This document shows positions 1 through 8,334 of a stretch of 64,000 bases of DNA, piece after piece. Within the stretch, counting starts at the first letter, position 1; each line of letters begins with the position of its first letter. The notes beneath the pieces were generated by a model. That model searched no databases. It worked only from the letters and a program-made list of their open reading frames with translations, and was not told the DNA's origin. The position numbers were made by a program, and so were the translations under genes. The stretch lies in NCBI RefSeq assembly GCF_003269295.1, contig NZ_QLTT01000001.1, positions 391,635 through 455,634 of the forward strand. The letters run 5' to 3'. The DNA comes from Lentzea atacamensis (GTDB lineage: Bacteria > Actinomycetota > Actinomycetes > Mycobacteriales > Pseudonocardiaceae).

Positions 1-513
1 CTCGGCGGCGGCTTCCGCGGCGAGGCGGGCATCGCGCACCAGCACTCGCGTCATCACCAGAACCCCGATCTGCAGGCTCGTGCCGCTGAGGATCACGACG
101 CCGGCTGTACCGAGGTCGCCGTTGCCGTCGTGCAGGAACCACGCGACGGAAAACGCGATGTGTGCGGCGAGTGCGGCCATCGCCACCTTCGGCCGCTCGA
201 TCAGCAGAAGCAGCACGTACCAGCCGACCAGGCCGAACGCCCAGTCGGCGGGACCGAACGACGCCGCGTGCGGCAGGGCCGTCGTCGCGAGGATGGACGC
301 CACGAGCACCAGAGCTGTACCGGGCAGCGCGATGACGGCGGGCAACTCCGCGACGAACCCGGCCACCAGCACGGAGCTCAGCAGCACGAACGCCACCCAC
401 GACGCCTCACGGGAGTGCGTCACGAGCACGGGCAGCGTCAGCCCGAGCTGGATGACGACCACCACGACCAGCAGAACACGCCGCGTGGTGGCGAAAACGG
501 CGTGGTCAGTCAT
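1..513 (-). CDS. N-terminal part of a membrane sensor protein, probably a histidine kinase (cut by window edge)
   Basis: An open frame starts at ATG 513 and stays open for 171 codons to the left edge, so only the N-terminal half is visible. After a short cytoplasmic start (MTDHAVFATTRR) there are about five or six hydrophobic segments with short loops, then a charged stretch (RVLVRDARLAAEAAAE) that looks like the beginning of a cytoplasmic helical linker. This is the usual shape of actinobacterial NarL-type sensor kinases. Its start overlaps the stop of the kinase gene 506-1522 by 8 bases, so the two are translationally coupled and probably act together. No catalytic domain is in view, so the kinase call rests on topology and context only. 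It could also be another membrane protein. Confidence 0.6.
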   Translation of the reverse strand, partial: MTDHAVFATTRRVLLVVVVVIQLGLTLPVLVTHSREASWVAFVLLSSVLVAGFVAELPAVIALPGTALVLVASILATTALPHAASFGPADWAFGLVGWYVLLLLIERPKVAMAALAAHIAFSVAWFLHDGNGDLGTAGVVILSGTSLQIGVLVMTRVLVRDARLAAEAAAE

Positions 514-1522
514 CGGCGGGCCAGACCAGTCGCACGCTGGTACCTCGGCCCGGCACCGAGTCGATCCTGGCCTCGCCACCCGCCGCCCGCAGCCGTTCCA
601 CGACCGACCCGCGCAACCCCCGCCGATGCTCCGGCACGTCGCCGGGCACGAACCCGCGGCCATCGTCCGCCACGACGACGAGCACGCCATCGTCGGTTCT
701 GCTCACTTCCAGTTCCACGGTGGCTGCACCCGCGTGCCGCTCAACGTTCTTGAGCAGCTCCCCCACGGCCCGCACGAACGCCAGCGCGACGGCAGCGGGC
801 ACCGGCGCCGGCTCCACGGACACCGTGACAGCACTGCCCCGGGCCACCGCCGTGAGCGCGGTCCCGAGGTCCACCGCACCCTGGGCGTTGTCCCGCTCGG
901 CCAGCGCCGAGAGGTCACGCCGGGCCTGCACCGCAACGGCCGACGCATCACCCCCGTGCGCGGCCATCAGGAACGTAGCCGCAGCGGTGTCGTGCAACAA
1001 CGCCAGAAACTCCCGCTCCCGCCTACCGCGTTCCAGCGCCACCGCCGCCGCCCGCTGCTGCTCCACCGCCCGCTCGCGCAACGCGTCGACCCGCCGGCTG
1101 GACCGCCGCAGCAGCTCGTAGGCGACCCGCGCGAGCACCGACTCCAGCACCGCCCGAACCAGGACGCCTGGCCCGGCCACCGCCACCTGCACCGCGAGCA
1201 GCAAGGCGGTGGCGGGCACGGTGACCCGCGGCGGCCATTGCCACTGCCAGGTGATCAGCGTCGTGGTGAGCACGGTGAGGGTCCACTGCTGATCCCCCAG
1301 TGCCACGGACAGCACCACCACGCGCAGAAACGCCACCGGCAGCGCAACCCGCGGCACGCGGAAGTCCGCGATCGAGGTGAGGACGACGAACGCGAACAAC
1401 GCCCAGCCCAACGGCGAGTTCACCGACAACGCGCCGAACACGCTGATCAGGAGGACACCGGCACCGCGGACCGGACCGGCGAGACGGTTGACCGTCGCGA
1501 GGAGCCTCGCCTCCAGCAGCAC
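506..1522 (-). CDS. Membrane sensor histidine kinase (NarL/DesK type)
   Basis: 338 aa from a GTG start. The first ~130 residues are hydrophobic membrane segments, followed by a charged coiled linker (residues ~130-165). The phosphoacceptor region REREFLALLHDTAAATF carries the His-Asp pair of HisKA_3 kinases. The ATPase domain has an N-box (VGELLKNVERHAG), a G1 box (VVADDGRGF) and a G2 region (RRGLRGSVVERL) ending in GRGTSVRLVWP. It should sense an unknown signal at the membrane and phosphorylate a LuxR-type response regulator, which is not in the window and may lie beyond the left edge. The 3' end overlaps the next gene. No good ribosome site is seen before the GTG, so the start is uncertain. 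Confidence 0.8.
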   Translation of the reverse strand: MLLEARLLATVNRLAGPVRGAGVLLISVFGALSVNSPLGWALFAFVVLTSIADFRVPRVALPVAFLRVVVLSVALGDQQWTLTVLTTTLITWQWQWPPRVTVPATALLLAVQVAVAGPGVLVRAVLESVLARVAYELLRRSSRRVDALRERAVEQQRAAAVALERGRREREFLALLHDTAAATFLMAAHGGDASAVAVQARRDLSALAERDNAQGAVDLGTALTAVARGSAVTVSVEPAPVPAAVALAFVRAVGELLKNVERHAGAATVELEVSRTDDGVLVVVADDGRGFVPGDVPEHRRGLRGSVVERLRAAGGEARIDSVPGRGTSVRLVWPADD

Positions 1523-1872
1523 GCCCGGGATTGTGTCAGGTGGCGGATGCGCGGGGTGGGGTGGCGGAGAGAGCGGCGACCCGCGGCGGGTGAGGCCGCT
1601 GGTTTTGGATCGGGTCTGGCGCCGTTGGCGGGATCGCGGCAGCCCGGTCAGCCCCGGCCGGCGGGGCCGACGGGTTGACCGGGCTAAGGGGCCTGGCCGG
1701 GTTGACCGGGCGGACGGATGAACGTACTGCCGCGGGCAGGCAGAGGTAACGGGTCAGCTCGGCCGGCGCTGTCGGTCCGGTCAGCACTGTCAGCCCGCTC
1801 AGCCCCGTCAGCCCGGCCGGCGCTGTCAGCCCGCAGCAGCCCGGCCGATCCACTCCGCCGAGCCCAGCCCCA
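1523..1872. repeat. Gene-free 350-bp spacer with GTCAGC-rich direct and inverted repeats
   Basis: No convincing gene. A 23-bp unit beginning GTCAGCYCGGCCGGCGCTG occurs at 1753-1775 and 1807-1829 (21 of 23 identical), with a shorter relative at about 1648. GGGTTGACCGGGC is repeated at 1672-1684 and 1699-1711. AGCCCGGTCA (1641-1650) pairs perfectly with TGACCGGGCT (1676-1685), so the transcript can fold into alternative stems. It lies between the GH5 gene and the downstream kinase pair, all on the minus strand. It may serve as a termination or attenuation region, or simply be unstable low-complexity DNA. Confidence 0.6.
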
Positions 1873-3294
1873 TCAACCCGCCGCGACGATCCGCCACTGC
1901 TGGTTCAGGCTGTTGCTGTCCCCCCACTGCCCGAGGTTCGGCGTCCCCGAAGCCCTCCCCATCCCGTCCAGATAGAGCCCGGTGGCCCGGTTCCTGATGC
2001 GCACATCGTTGCCCCGGCTCTTCCCGGTGACCACGGTCCACTGCTGGCTGGTGGCCGAACTGCCGGCACGCTGCCCCGCATCCGCGCCGTTGGACGAACT
2101 CCCCAGCCCGTCGAGGTACAGCCCGCTGACCACGTTGCGGAACCGCACGTACGAGCCGGTGTTCTCGACGATCCACCGCTGGCTCGTGCTGGTACCGCCG
2201 GCGCCTTGGCCGGCCGTGGAAGCGCTGGTCCTGCCCAGGCCGTCGACGTACCAGCCGGTGCCGATGTTGCGGATCTCGACCTCGGTGCTGCCGCCGTCGC
2301 CCAGGCCCCAGGCGTAGCGCAGCCGTTGCAGTCCCGACGGGTTGGTCAGCGACAGGGTCTGGCCGCTTCTGCTGGTCAGGCTGTACCAGTCGCCGTCGCG
2401 CAGGCCCGGCCAGTACACGCTGCCCATGCCGAGGCTGCGCAGTTTCGCGCTGACGCCCCGGACGTAGTCGGACATGTACGACCCGCTGGGGATGTTGTAG
2501 TCGATGGCGTCGAAGTACACGTTGTTCTTGGTGCCGGGGGACATCGCGCCGCCCCACTCGGTGGCGATGGTGCGGGCGGCGTGGTTGCCGATGTAGCTCG
2601 CGATGTGGTCGGCCCACTGGGTTTCGCTCTCGTAGCCGGCGAAGAACGAGTAGTCGTGCACCGCGAGCAGGGTGCCGTTGAGCCTGCTGTCGTTGCCGAC
2701 GGCGGGCACGTTCTGGGCGAGGCCGGCGCCGTCCAGGATCACCCTGCCGCGCGGGAGGCTCGAGTACCTGTTCAGCCAGCCGTAGTACATGTTGTTGAGG
2801 TCGGTGGTGCTGTAGCCGTGCGGCTCGTTGATGACCTCGAAGTAGGCGTTCGGGTTGCCGCCGTACTTGGCCACGACCTTGTCCCACATCTGGTTGAACG
2901 CGGTCATGTTCGGCGGACGGCCGCCGGTGTGCGCCCAGTACGCGAAGATCACGTTGCCCTTGGTCAGAGCCGTGTCGATGGCGCCGGTGTAGGTGCCCCA
3001 GTAGTTCGCCACGGTCGGCTCGTTGATCGGGATCCGCACCGTGTTGGCGCCGGTGATCGAGTACAGCTGGCCCACCACGCGGTCGGCGACGGCGGCGGCC
3101 GAGGAGTAGGTGTCCGAAGCGGTGAGACCTGACGGGTACAGCACTCCGTTGACGAAGTTGTCCCGCTGGTCGGCCCAGTTCACGCCCCTGAACTGCGCGG
3201 TGGAGGCCTGGGCCGGGCTCTGCACGGCGGTCAGCAGCCCGAGTAGCAACACCGGGGCCAGTAGCGCGGTAAGCGCTTTCCATCGACGACTCAT
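1873..3294 (-). CDS. Secreted GH5 glycoside hydrolase with C-terminal ricin-type (CBM13-like) lectin domain
   Basis: 473 aa. A Sec signal peptide (residues 1-30, cleavage after SPAQA) is followed by a GH5-type (beta/alpha)8 domain. Probable acid/base Glu157 lies in FEVINEPHG and probable nucleophile Glu246 in TIATEWGG. A beta-trefoil with three repeats (about 338-376, 381-421, 429-470) carries QxW-type motifs SQRW, SQQW and NQQW. The enzyme should cut beta-1,4-linked plant glycans outside the cell, with the lectin holding it to the polymer. The GH5 subfamily, and so the substrate (cellulose, mannan or other), cannot be fixed by eye. ATG 3294 was chosen because GGAG lies at the right distance and the signal peptide begins there. 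A longer frame to 3402 has no such support. It is divergent from the FadR-type regulator. Confidence 0.85.
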   Translation of the reverse strand: MSRRWKALTALLAPVLLLGLLTAVQSPAQASTAQFRGVNWADQRDNFVNGVLYPSGLTASDTYSSAAAVADRVVGQLYSITGANTVRIPINEPTVANYWGTYTGAIDTALTKGNVIFAYWAHTGGRPPNMTAFNQMWDKVVAKYGGNPNAYFEVINEPHGYSTTDLNNMYYGWLNRYSSLPRGRVILDGAGLAQNVPAVGNDSRLNGTLLAVHDYSFFAGYESETQWADHIASYIGNHAARTIATEWGGAMSPGTKNNVYFDAIDYNIPSGSYMSDYVRGVSAKLRSLGMGSVYWPGLRDGDWYSLTSRSGQTLSLTNPSGLQRLRYAWGLGDGGSTEVEIRNIGTGWYVDGLGRTSASTAGQGAGGTSTSQRWIVENTGSYVRFRNVVSGLYLDGLGSSSNGADAGQRAGSSATSQQWTVVTGKSRGNDVRIRNRATGLYLDGMGRASGTPNLGQWGDSNSLNQQWRIVAAG

Positions 3295-3501
3295 CGGCTG
3301 CTCCACTACAGTGTGTCGCTCATTGCGATCGGTCGGATGCGGGCCGTGCCCGGCGGGTTCATGAGAGCAGCCTGACGAAGCGGGCGTCAAGCAGATGAGC
3401 ATGCTTATCCGGGGCTTCGTCCACGAGGCTGATCACCGCGCTGGTCAGGTTCGATTCCATGTTCGATGGCCTGTCCTGGCTCGTTCGACGCGCATGTATT
3501 C

Positions 3502-3516
3502 TGGTTCGACGAACCA
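3502..3516. promoter_or_regulatory. Palindromic operator in the GH5/GntR divergent promoter
   Basis: TGGTTCGACGAACCA is a perfect palindrome with 7-bp arms around a central A. It sits directly after a plausible plus-strand -10 (TATTCT, 3497-3502) and 31 bases before the regulator start. GTTCGA is also present at about 3449, 3461 and 3483, giving a series of half-sites across the 252-bp divergent spacer 3295-3546. GntR/FadR proteins bind such short dyads next to their own gene, so autoregulation and control of the divergent GH5 gene are likely (inference). Confidence 0.65.
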
Positions 3517-3546
3517 AAAAGTCATACTCATGAAGGAGCCGTATCG

Positions 3547-4287
3547 GTGGATGCAGAAGCCGCGTACGCGCCGCCCGCCTCCTACCGGCCGGGCTACGAG
3601 CTCGTCGCCGAACGGATCCTGCAGCTCATCGCCGAGCTCGAACTGCGGCCGGGCGACCGCATGCCGACCGAGAACGAGCTGGCCGGACGGATGGGGACCA
3701 GCCGGACCGTCGTCCGCGAGGCGGTGAAGATCCTCTCCGCGCTCGGCAGGGTGCGCGCGCACAAGGGGCGCGGGCTCTACGTCGCCGACGACGAGGGCAT
3801 GCTCGGTTCTTCGAGGTGGGGCGGCTTCTTCATGCCCACCGACCTCGACCACGTCTACATGCTCTTCGAGTTCCGCCGGGTCCAGGAGACCGCGGCGGCC
3901 AGGCACGCCGCGACCCGCGCGACCCCCGCCGAGCTGCGTGCGATCGAGGTCGCCGCGGAACTGTGCAAGCAGGGGCACGTCACGAGGCAGGCGGCGCTGT
4001 TCGACCGCGGCGACGACGACTTCCACCTGGCCATCGCGGCCGCCTCGCACAACCAGTTCCTGGTCGCGGCGGTGCGCGAAGCCCGTCGCCTGCAGCGCCA
4101 GTCCAACATCATCGGCCTGCACGGCGCCGTCGGCGACCACGCCGCGGAGGCGGTGCAGGAGCACGCCGCGATCTACCGGGCCATCCGCGACGGCGACGAG
4201 GACGCGGCCGCCGCTGCCGCCGCCGTGCACGTCGACAGGACGCTCGAGGACTACCGCAGGGAGATCCAGCGCCGCGTCTTCGGCTGA
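3547..4287 (+). CDS. FadR-subfamily GntR transcriptional regulator
   Basis: 246 aa from GTG 3547, chosen because AAGGAG (3533-3538) precedes it at 8 bases. The N-terminal winged helix-turn-helix is clear (RPGDRMPTENELAGRMG, then TSRTVVREAVKILSALG, wing KGRGLYV). The rest is an all-helical FCD effector domain with acidic and histidine residues (DDDFHLAIAAASHNQFL; GDHAAEA) of the type that hold a metal ion in this subfamily. Members sense small organic acids or sugar acids and usually repress nearby catabolic genes. Neighbours are a GH5 glycosidase (divergent) and a ruined xylanase downstream, so a plant-sugar-derived ligand is plausible but unproven. Confidence 0.88.
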   Translation: MDAEAAYAPPASYRPGYELVAERILQLIAELELRPGDRMPTENELAGRMGTSRTVVREAVKILSALGRVRAHKGRGLYVADDEGMLGSSRWGGFFMPTDLDHVYMLFEFRRVQETAAARHAATRATPAELRAIEVAAELCKQGHVTRQAALFDRGDDDFHLAIAAASHNQFLVAAVREARRLQRQSNIIGLHGAVGDHAAEAVQEHAAIYRAIRDGDEDAAAAAAAVHVDRTLEDYRREIQRRVFG

Positions 4288-4590
4288 CCTGGACCGCTCT
4301 TCTGGATGCGTGCTACAACCTTCCCGGTGTTCAGTGTGATGTATCGCACTAAGCCCGATGCAATGACGCATCGAGGGAGGGACTCATGTCCGCCACCGAA
4401 CGCCCGTGCGTGACGCCGTGAGCACGCCCGGATCCACCCCGGCGCCGCCGGCCACCACACCGCGCCCGCGAGCGCGAAGATCCTGACTGTCCACTGAGGA
4501 CCGCCCTGGCTGCCGCACCGCCGCCGGCACACGGGCGCGCGGCCGGCGTGCCTCAACGCCGGAGAACTCGGATGAACCCGCTTTCACGAA
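4288..4590 (+). other. Promoter-and-leader scar with two inverted repeats and an 11-codon frame
   Basis: This 303-bp stretch holds GTGTGATGTATCGCAC (4334-4349, imperfect dyad) and CGATGCAATGACGCATCG (4356-4373, perfect 6-bp arms). A strong ribosome site GAGGGAGG follows, then ATG 4386, whose frame stops after 11 codons (MSATERPCVTP). Operator-like dyads plus a good ribosome site in front of a vestigial frame suggest that a gene once began here and its body was lost. A regulatory leader peptide is the alternative. Before the xylanase remnant there is a TTTCACGAAA motif near 4581. Confidence 0.4.
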
Positions 4591-5510
4591 ATGAAGGTTG
4601 TGATGTTCATGAGTCCATCCCTGAGACGGCGGAGCAGACCGGCGCTCGCCGCGCTGACCGTCGCCGGACTCGCGGCGGCAACACTGACAACAACACTCAC
4701 CCCCGGCGCGCCACAGCGGCGGCGAGCACCCTCGGAGCCGCGGCGGCACAGAGCGGCCGGTACATCGGGGCCGCAGTCTCCAGCGCCATCTCGGCGAGCC
4801 GCGTACGTCAACACGTGGGCCGCGGAGTTCAACTCCGTCACGCCGGAGAACGAGATGAAGTGGGACGCGGTCGAGCCCAGCCGCAACCAGTCAGCTACGG
4901 CGCGGCCGACCAGATCGTGAGCCAGGCGCGCAGCCTCGGCATGTCCGTCCGCGGCCACACGCTGGTGTGGCACTCGCAGCTCCCCCATCCGGGACTACAG
5001 CTACACGTACCGGTTGAAGCCGTTGCCCGACCTCGGCCAGGCGCCGGCGTTGTCCCGCAAACCGGTCGGCACCGCGGGCGGCGGCACCGGCCCGGTGCGG
5101 ACTACCGCCTCGTCGCCCAGCACAGCAACAAGATGGTCGACATCAACGCCGCCTCCACCGCAGCCGGTGCCGTCGCGATCCAGTGGACCGCGACGGGCGG
5201 GTTGAACCAGGTGTTCGACTTCATCGACTCCGGTGGCGGCTACTACCGGATCCGCGCGCGGCACAACGGTCTCGTGTTGCAGGTCGCGAGCAACAGCACC
5301 GGCGCGGACATCACGCAGCAGGCCGACACCAACTCAACCAGCCAGCAGTGGCAGGTGGTCGACCAGGGTCTCGGCGTGGTCAGCCTGGTGAACCGGCAGA
5401 GCGGTCTAGCCGTGGACGTGTGGGAGCAGTCGACCGCCGACGGTGCCCGCGTCTCGAAGTGGACGGCGGGCAGCTGCCTCAACCAGCGTTTCCTGCTGCA
5501 GCGGCTCTAG
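4591..5510 (+). pseudogene. Decayed secreted GH10 endo-1,4-beta-xylanase with ricin-type lectin domain
   Basis: A signal-peptide-like start (about 4603-4710), a segment with AAAAQSGRYIGAAVSSA in a second frame (4707-4787) and then AYVNTWAAEFNSVTPENEMK (from 4801) back in the first frame match the N-terminus of actinobacterial GH10 xylanases. After NQ (4890) one T is missing from the expected TTC Phe codon, shifting the frame again to SYGAADQIVSQARSLGMSV and GHTLVWHSQLP (to 4985). There the catalytic domain breaks off. The parts bearing both catalytic glutamates are absent, and the sequence jumps to a linker and an intact-looking ricin-type trefoil (about 5100-5510). At least three frame changes and a large internal deletion make an active enzyme impossible. 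The 3' end overlaps aspA, convergent, by 32 bases. Confidence 0.85.
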
Positions 5511-6957
5511 GTTGACCGTGGGTGGTCTCCGCCGCTGCGGCGACGGAGACCGCCCAGGCGGCCGTGCCTGCCACCACCTCCGGCCGCAGCAGGTCCGTCA
5601 GCGTCTGCGCAGGCAGCAAACCCTTCTCCAGCACCAGTTCCGCCACTCCCCTGCCGGTGGCGAGCGCTTCCTTCGCGATGGCGGTGGCCGCCGTGTACCC
5701 GATGTACGGGTTGAGCGCGGTGACCAGTCCGATGGAGTTCTCGACGGCCGCCCGCAGCACCTCGGTGTTGGCGGTGATGCCGGCGACGCAGCGCTCGGCC
5801 AGCGTCACGCAGGCCGCGCTCAGGTGCGTGATCGACTCCGACAACGAGTGCAGGATGATCGGCTCGAAGGCGTTGAGCTGCAACTGACCCGCCTCGGCCG
5901 CCATGGTGATGGTGACGTCGTTGCCGATCACCTCGAAGGCGACCTGGTTGACCACCTCGGGGATCACCGGGTTGACCTTGCCCGGCATGATCGACGAACC
6001 CGCCTGCACGGGCGGCAGGTTGATCTCGCCGAAGCCCGCGCGCGGGCCGGACGACAACAGGCGCAGGTCGTTGCAGGTCTTCGAGAGCTTGACGGCGATT
6101 CGCTTCAACACGCCGGACATCTGCACGAACGCTCCGCAGTCCTGCGTCGCCTCGACCAGGTTCGCCGCGGTCACGAGGGGCAGCCCGGTGATCGCGGTGA
6201 GGTGGCGGCGGGCGGCCTCTGCGTAGCCGGGTGCCGCGTTGAGACCGGTGCCGATCGCGGTGGCGCCCAGGTTGATCTCGTGGATCAACGAGACCGCCTC
6301 TGCCAGCCGAAGGCGATCCTCGTCGAGCATCACGGCGTAGGTGGAGAACTCCTGCCCGAGCGTCATCGGCACGGCGTCCTGCAGCTGCGTGCGGCCCATC
6401 TTCAGCACGTCGCGGAACTCGACCGCCTTGCGGGCGAACGCGTCCTGCAGCACGGCCATGGCGTCCAGCAGGCCGCGCACGGCGAAGATCGTGGCGATCC
6501 GCACGGCCGTCGGGTAGACGTCGTTCGTGGACTGGCCGAGGTTCACGTCCTCGTTGGGGTGCAGGTGGGAGTACTCGCCCTTCTCGTGGCCGAGCAGCTC
6601 CAGCGCGCGGTTCGCCACGACCTCGTTGGCGTTCATGTTGGTCGAGGTGCCGGCACCGCCCTGGACGACGTCCACGACGAACTGGTCGAGCAGCTTGCCC
6701 GCCCGGATCTCCCGGCAGGCCTCGGTGATCGCGGCGGCCTTCGCCGGGTCCAGCAGCCCCAGCTCCTCGTTGGCGAGCGCGGCCGCCTCCTTGACCGCGG
6801 CGAGGGCTTCGACGAGGTGCGGGTAGACCGAGATCGGCATGCCGGTGATCGGGAAGTTCTCCGTGGCGCGCAGGGTGTGCACGCCCCAGTAGGCATCGGC
6901 GGGCACGTCGCGGTCGCCGAGCAGGTCGTGCTCTCTTCGGGAGTCTGCGGCGGTCAT
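5479..6957 (-). CDS. aspA: Aspartate ammonia-lyase (aspartase)
   Basis: 492 aa. It converts L-aspartate to fumarate and ammonium in the cytoplasm. Fumarase/aspartase superfamily motifs are all present: GTSTNMNANEV, a TNDVYPTA stretch, and the signature loop GSSIMPGKVNPVIPE, which holds the catalytic Ser and the substrate-binding Lys. Length is slightly above the usual ~470. The last ~25 residues (from about AWAVSVAAAAETTHG) read through a hairpin at 5524-5551 and into the tail of the convergent xylanase pseudogene, so the C-terminus looks like an acquired extension. It is the last gene of the long minus-strand catabolic run and would feed aspartate made upstream into the citric acid cycle. 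A strong hairpin lies just before it (6989-7023), so it may also have separate control. Confidence 0.93.
   Translation of the reverse strand: MTAADSRREHDLLGDRDVPADAYWGVHTLRATENFPITGMPISVYPHLVEALAAVKEAAALANEELGLLDPAKAAAITEACREIRAGKLLDQFVVDVVQGGAGTSTNMNANEVVANRALELLGHEKGEYSHLHPNEDVNLGQSTNDVYPTAVRIATIFAVRGLLDAMAVLQDAFARKAVEFRDVLKMGRTQLQDAVPMTLGQEFSTYAVMLDEDRLRLAEAVSLIHEINLGATAIGTGLNAAPGYAEAARRHLTAITGLPLVTAANLVEATQDCGAFVQMSGVLKRIAVKLSKTCNDLRLLSSGPRAGFGEINLPPVQAGSSIMPGKVNPVIPEVVNQVAFEVIGNDVTITMAAEAGQLQLNAFEPIILHSLSESITHLSAACVTLAERCVAGITANTEVLRAAVENSIGLVTALNPYIGYTAATAIAKEALATGRGVAELVLEKGLLPAQTLTDLLRPEVVAGTAAWAVSVAAAAETTHGQPRAAAAGNAG
5524..5551. terminator. Hairpin inside the 3' end of aspA
   Basis: GGTCTCCG (5524-5531) pairs with CGGAGACC (5544-5551), with an inner CGC/GCG stem. 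It resembles the bidirectional hairpin at 20803-20848 in sequence (GGTTTCCG/CGGAAACC) and lies between convergent units, so it is probably the original aspA terminator. The aspA frame now runs through it. Confidence 0.5.
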
Positions 6958-6988
6958 GGCTGTGCTGCTCTCTCGGGAAGGAGTGGAA

Positions 6989-7023
6989 GGCCTTCCGCGA
7001 CGGGAGGGCTGTCGCGGAAGGCC
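6989..7023 (-). terminator. Strong hairpin between the FAD oxidase gene and aspA
   Basis: GGCCTTCCGCGAC (6989-7001) and GTCGCGGAAGGCC (7011-7023) form a perfect 13-bp stem with a 9-base loop in the 73-bp gap between the two genes. There is no U-run, as is common in actinobacteria. It could end most transcripts of the upstream operon, or set the ratio of aspA to upstream messages. Confidence 0.6.
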
Positions 7024-7030
7024 GGCAACG

Positions 7031-8314
7031 TCAGCTCCAGCGGTCCTTGGCCTTGTAGTAGGCGCCGCCGAACGGCAGGAACCACGCGGTGCCGTTGTAG
7101 AACGGCACGGGCACCTTCGGGAAGCCGAGGCCGCGCAACGGGTTCGCCTCCGGCCTGCCGTCCATCACCTCGGCCATCGCCCGCCCCATGTACGTGGCCA
7201 TCTGGACGCCGTGGCCGCAGTAACCCATGGAGTAGTACAGGCCGTCGACCTCACCCGCGTGCGGGATGCGGTCCCAGGAGAAGCCGACCATGCCTCCCCA
7301 CACGTAGTCGATCCGCGTCCCCGCGAGCTGCGGGAAGATCTCCGTCATCTCCCGCTTGAGGATGTCGCCGCTCTTGATGTCGGAAGCCGGGTTGGAGGGG
7401 GCGAAGCGGGCCCGGCCGCCGAAGGCGAGACGGTTGTCCGGGGTGAGGCGGACGTAGTGGCCGACGTTCTTGTGGGCGACCAGCAGGCGGCCGTTCGGGA
7501 TGAGCTCCTTGGCGCGCGCCTCCCCCAGCGGCTCGGTGACGATGATGAAGCTGCCGACGTTGATCAGCCGCTTCCGGAACCACGGCATCGACTTGTCGCT
7601 GTACGCGTCCGTCGCCGCCATGACCTGCTTGGCACGGATGGTGCCGTGCATCGTCTCCACCACGAAGCCGCCGCCGGGCAGTCGGGTGAGGCCGGTGGCG
7701 GCGTTGCGCTCGTGGATCTGGGCGCCCGCCCTCTCGGCGGCGTCCGCCAGGCCGCCGACGAACTTGCCCACGTGCAGGCCCGCGCTGAGCGGGTCGAGCA
7801 GAGCGCCGTGGTAGTAGTCCGAGCCGATCTCGGCCCGCAGGTCGCTCCTGCTCAGCACGACCGTCTCGTGACCGAAGTTCTCGGCCAGCTCGCGCTGCTT
7901 GGCCTGCAGGCCCTTGACGTGACTGGCCTTGCAGGCCAGGCCCAGACGCCCGGAGCGGGTGAAGTCGCAGTCGATCTGCTCCTTGAGCGTCAGCTCCTCC
8001 ACGAGGTCCACGGCCTCACGGAACGCGTTGTACAGCTCGACGGCACGCTCGTCGCCGTACCGCTTGCGTGCCTCGCCGGGCGGGATCGTGATGCCCTGCG
8101 TGCACATGCTGCCGTTGCGGCCCGATGCACCGGAACCGATCTGGTCCTTCTCGACCAGCACCACGGACGCGCCCTTGCGTGCCGCGTGGTAGGCGGTCGA
8201 CAGGCCGGTGAGACCGCCGCCGATCACCACCACGTCCGCGCTCTCGGGAAGTGGCTTGCCCGAGCGGTCGGGCCGTTGCGGGGCGGTGTCGAGCCAGTAG
8301 GGGATCTGTTTCAT
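7031..8314 (-). CDS. FAD-dependent amine/amino acid oxidoreductase (DAO family, PuuB-like)
   Basis: 427 aa. The N-terminal FAD-binding motif is VVVIGGGLTGLSTAYHAARK followed by the acidic strand end VVLVEKD and SGASGRNG, typical of D-amino-acid-oxidase-fold enzymes such as gamma-glutamylputrescine oxidoreductase. The C-terminal FAD contact YYSMGYCGHGVQMATYMG also fits PuuB/Ordl proteins. It should oxidise the C-N bond of a secondary or acylated amine to an imine, giving an aldehyde after hydrolysis. ATG 8314 is preceded by GGAGGAG. The neighbours (aldehyde dehydrogenase, aminotransferase, polyamine-type importer) suit a diamine or N-acyl diamine substrate, but the exact compound is unknown. 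Confidence 0.85.
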   Translation of the reverse strand: MKQIPYWLDTAPQRPDRSGKPLPESADVVVIGGGLTGLSTAYHAARKGASVVLVEKDQIGSGASGRNGSMCTQGITIPPGEARKRYGDERAVELYNAFREAVDLVEELTLKEQIDCDFTRSGRLGLACKASHVKGLQAKQRELAENFGHETVVLSRSDLRAEIGSDYYHGALLDPLSAGLHVGKFVGGLADAAERAGAQIHERNAATGLTRLPGGGFVVETMHGTIRAKQVMAATDAYSDKSMPWFRKRLINVGSFIIVTEPLGEARAKELIPNGRLLVAHKNVGHYVRLTPDNRLAFGGRARFAPSNPASDIKSGDILKREMTEIFPQLAGTRIDYVWGGMVGFSWDRIPHAGEVDGLYYSMGYCGHGVQMATYMGRAMAEVMDGRPEANPLRGLGFPKVPVPFYNGTAWFLPFGGAYYKAKDRWS

Positions 8315-8334
8315 GGCGACGGCTCCTCCTGTGG

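Noticed and set aside
1600..1850. Repeat cluster considered as a CRISPR array
   Set aside because: Repeats are short, uneven and not separated by unique spacers, and no cas genes are nearby.
4548..5510. Single 320-codon frame across the xylanase remnant taken as an intact lectin protein
   Set aside because: Its first half is out of frame with the xylanase homology for long stretches. Only the ricin-type part is real, so a pseudogene is the better call.
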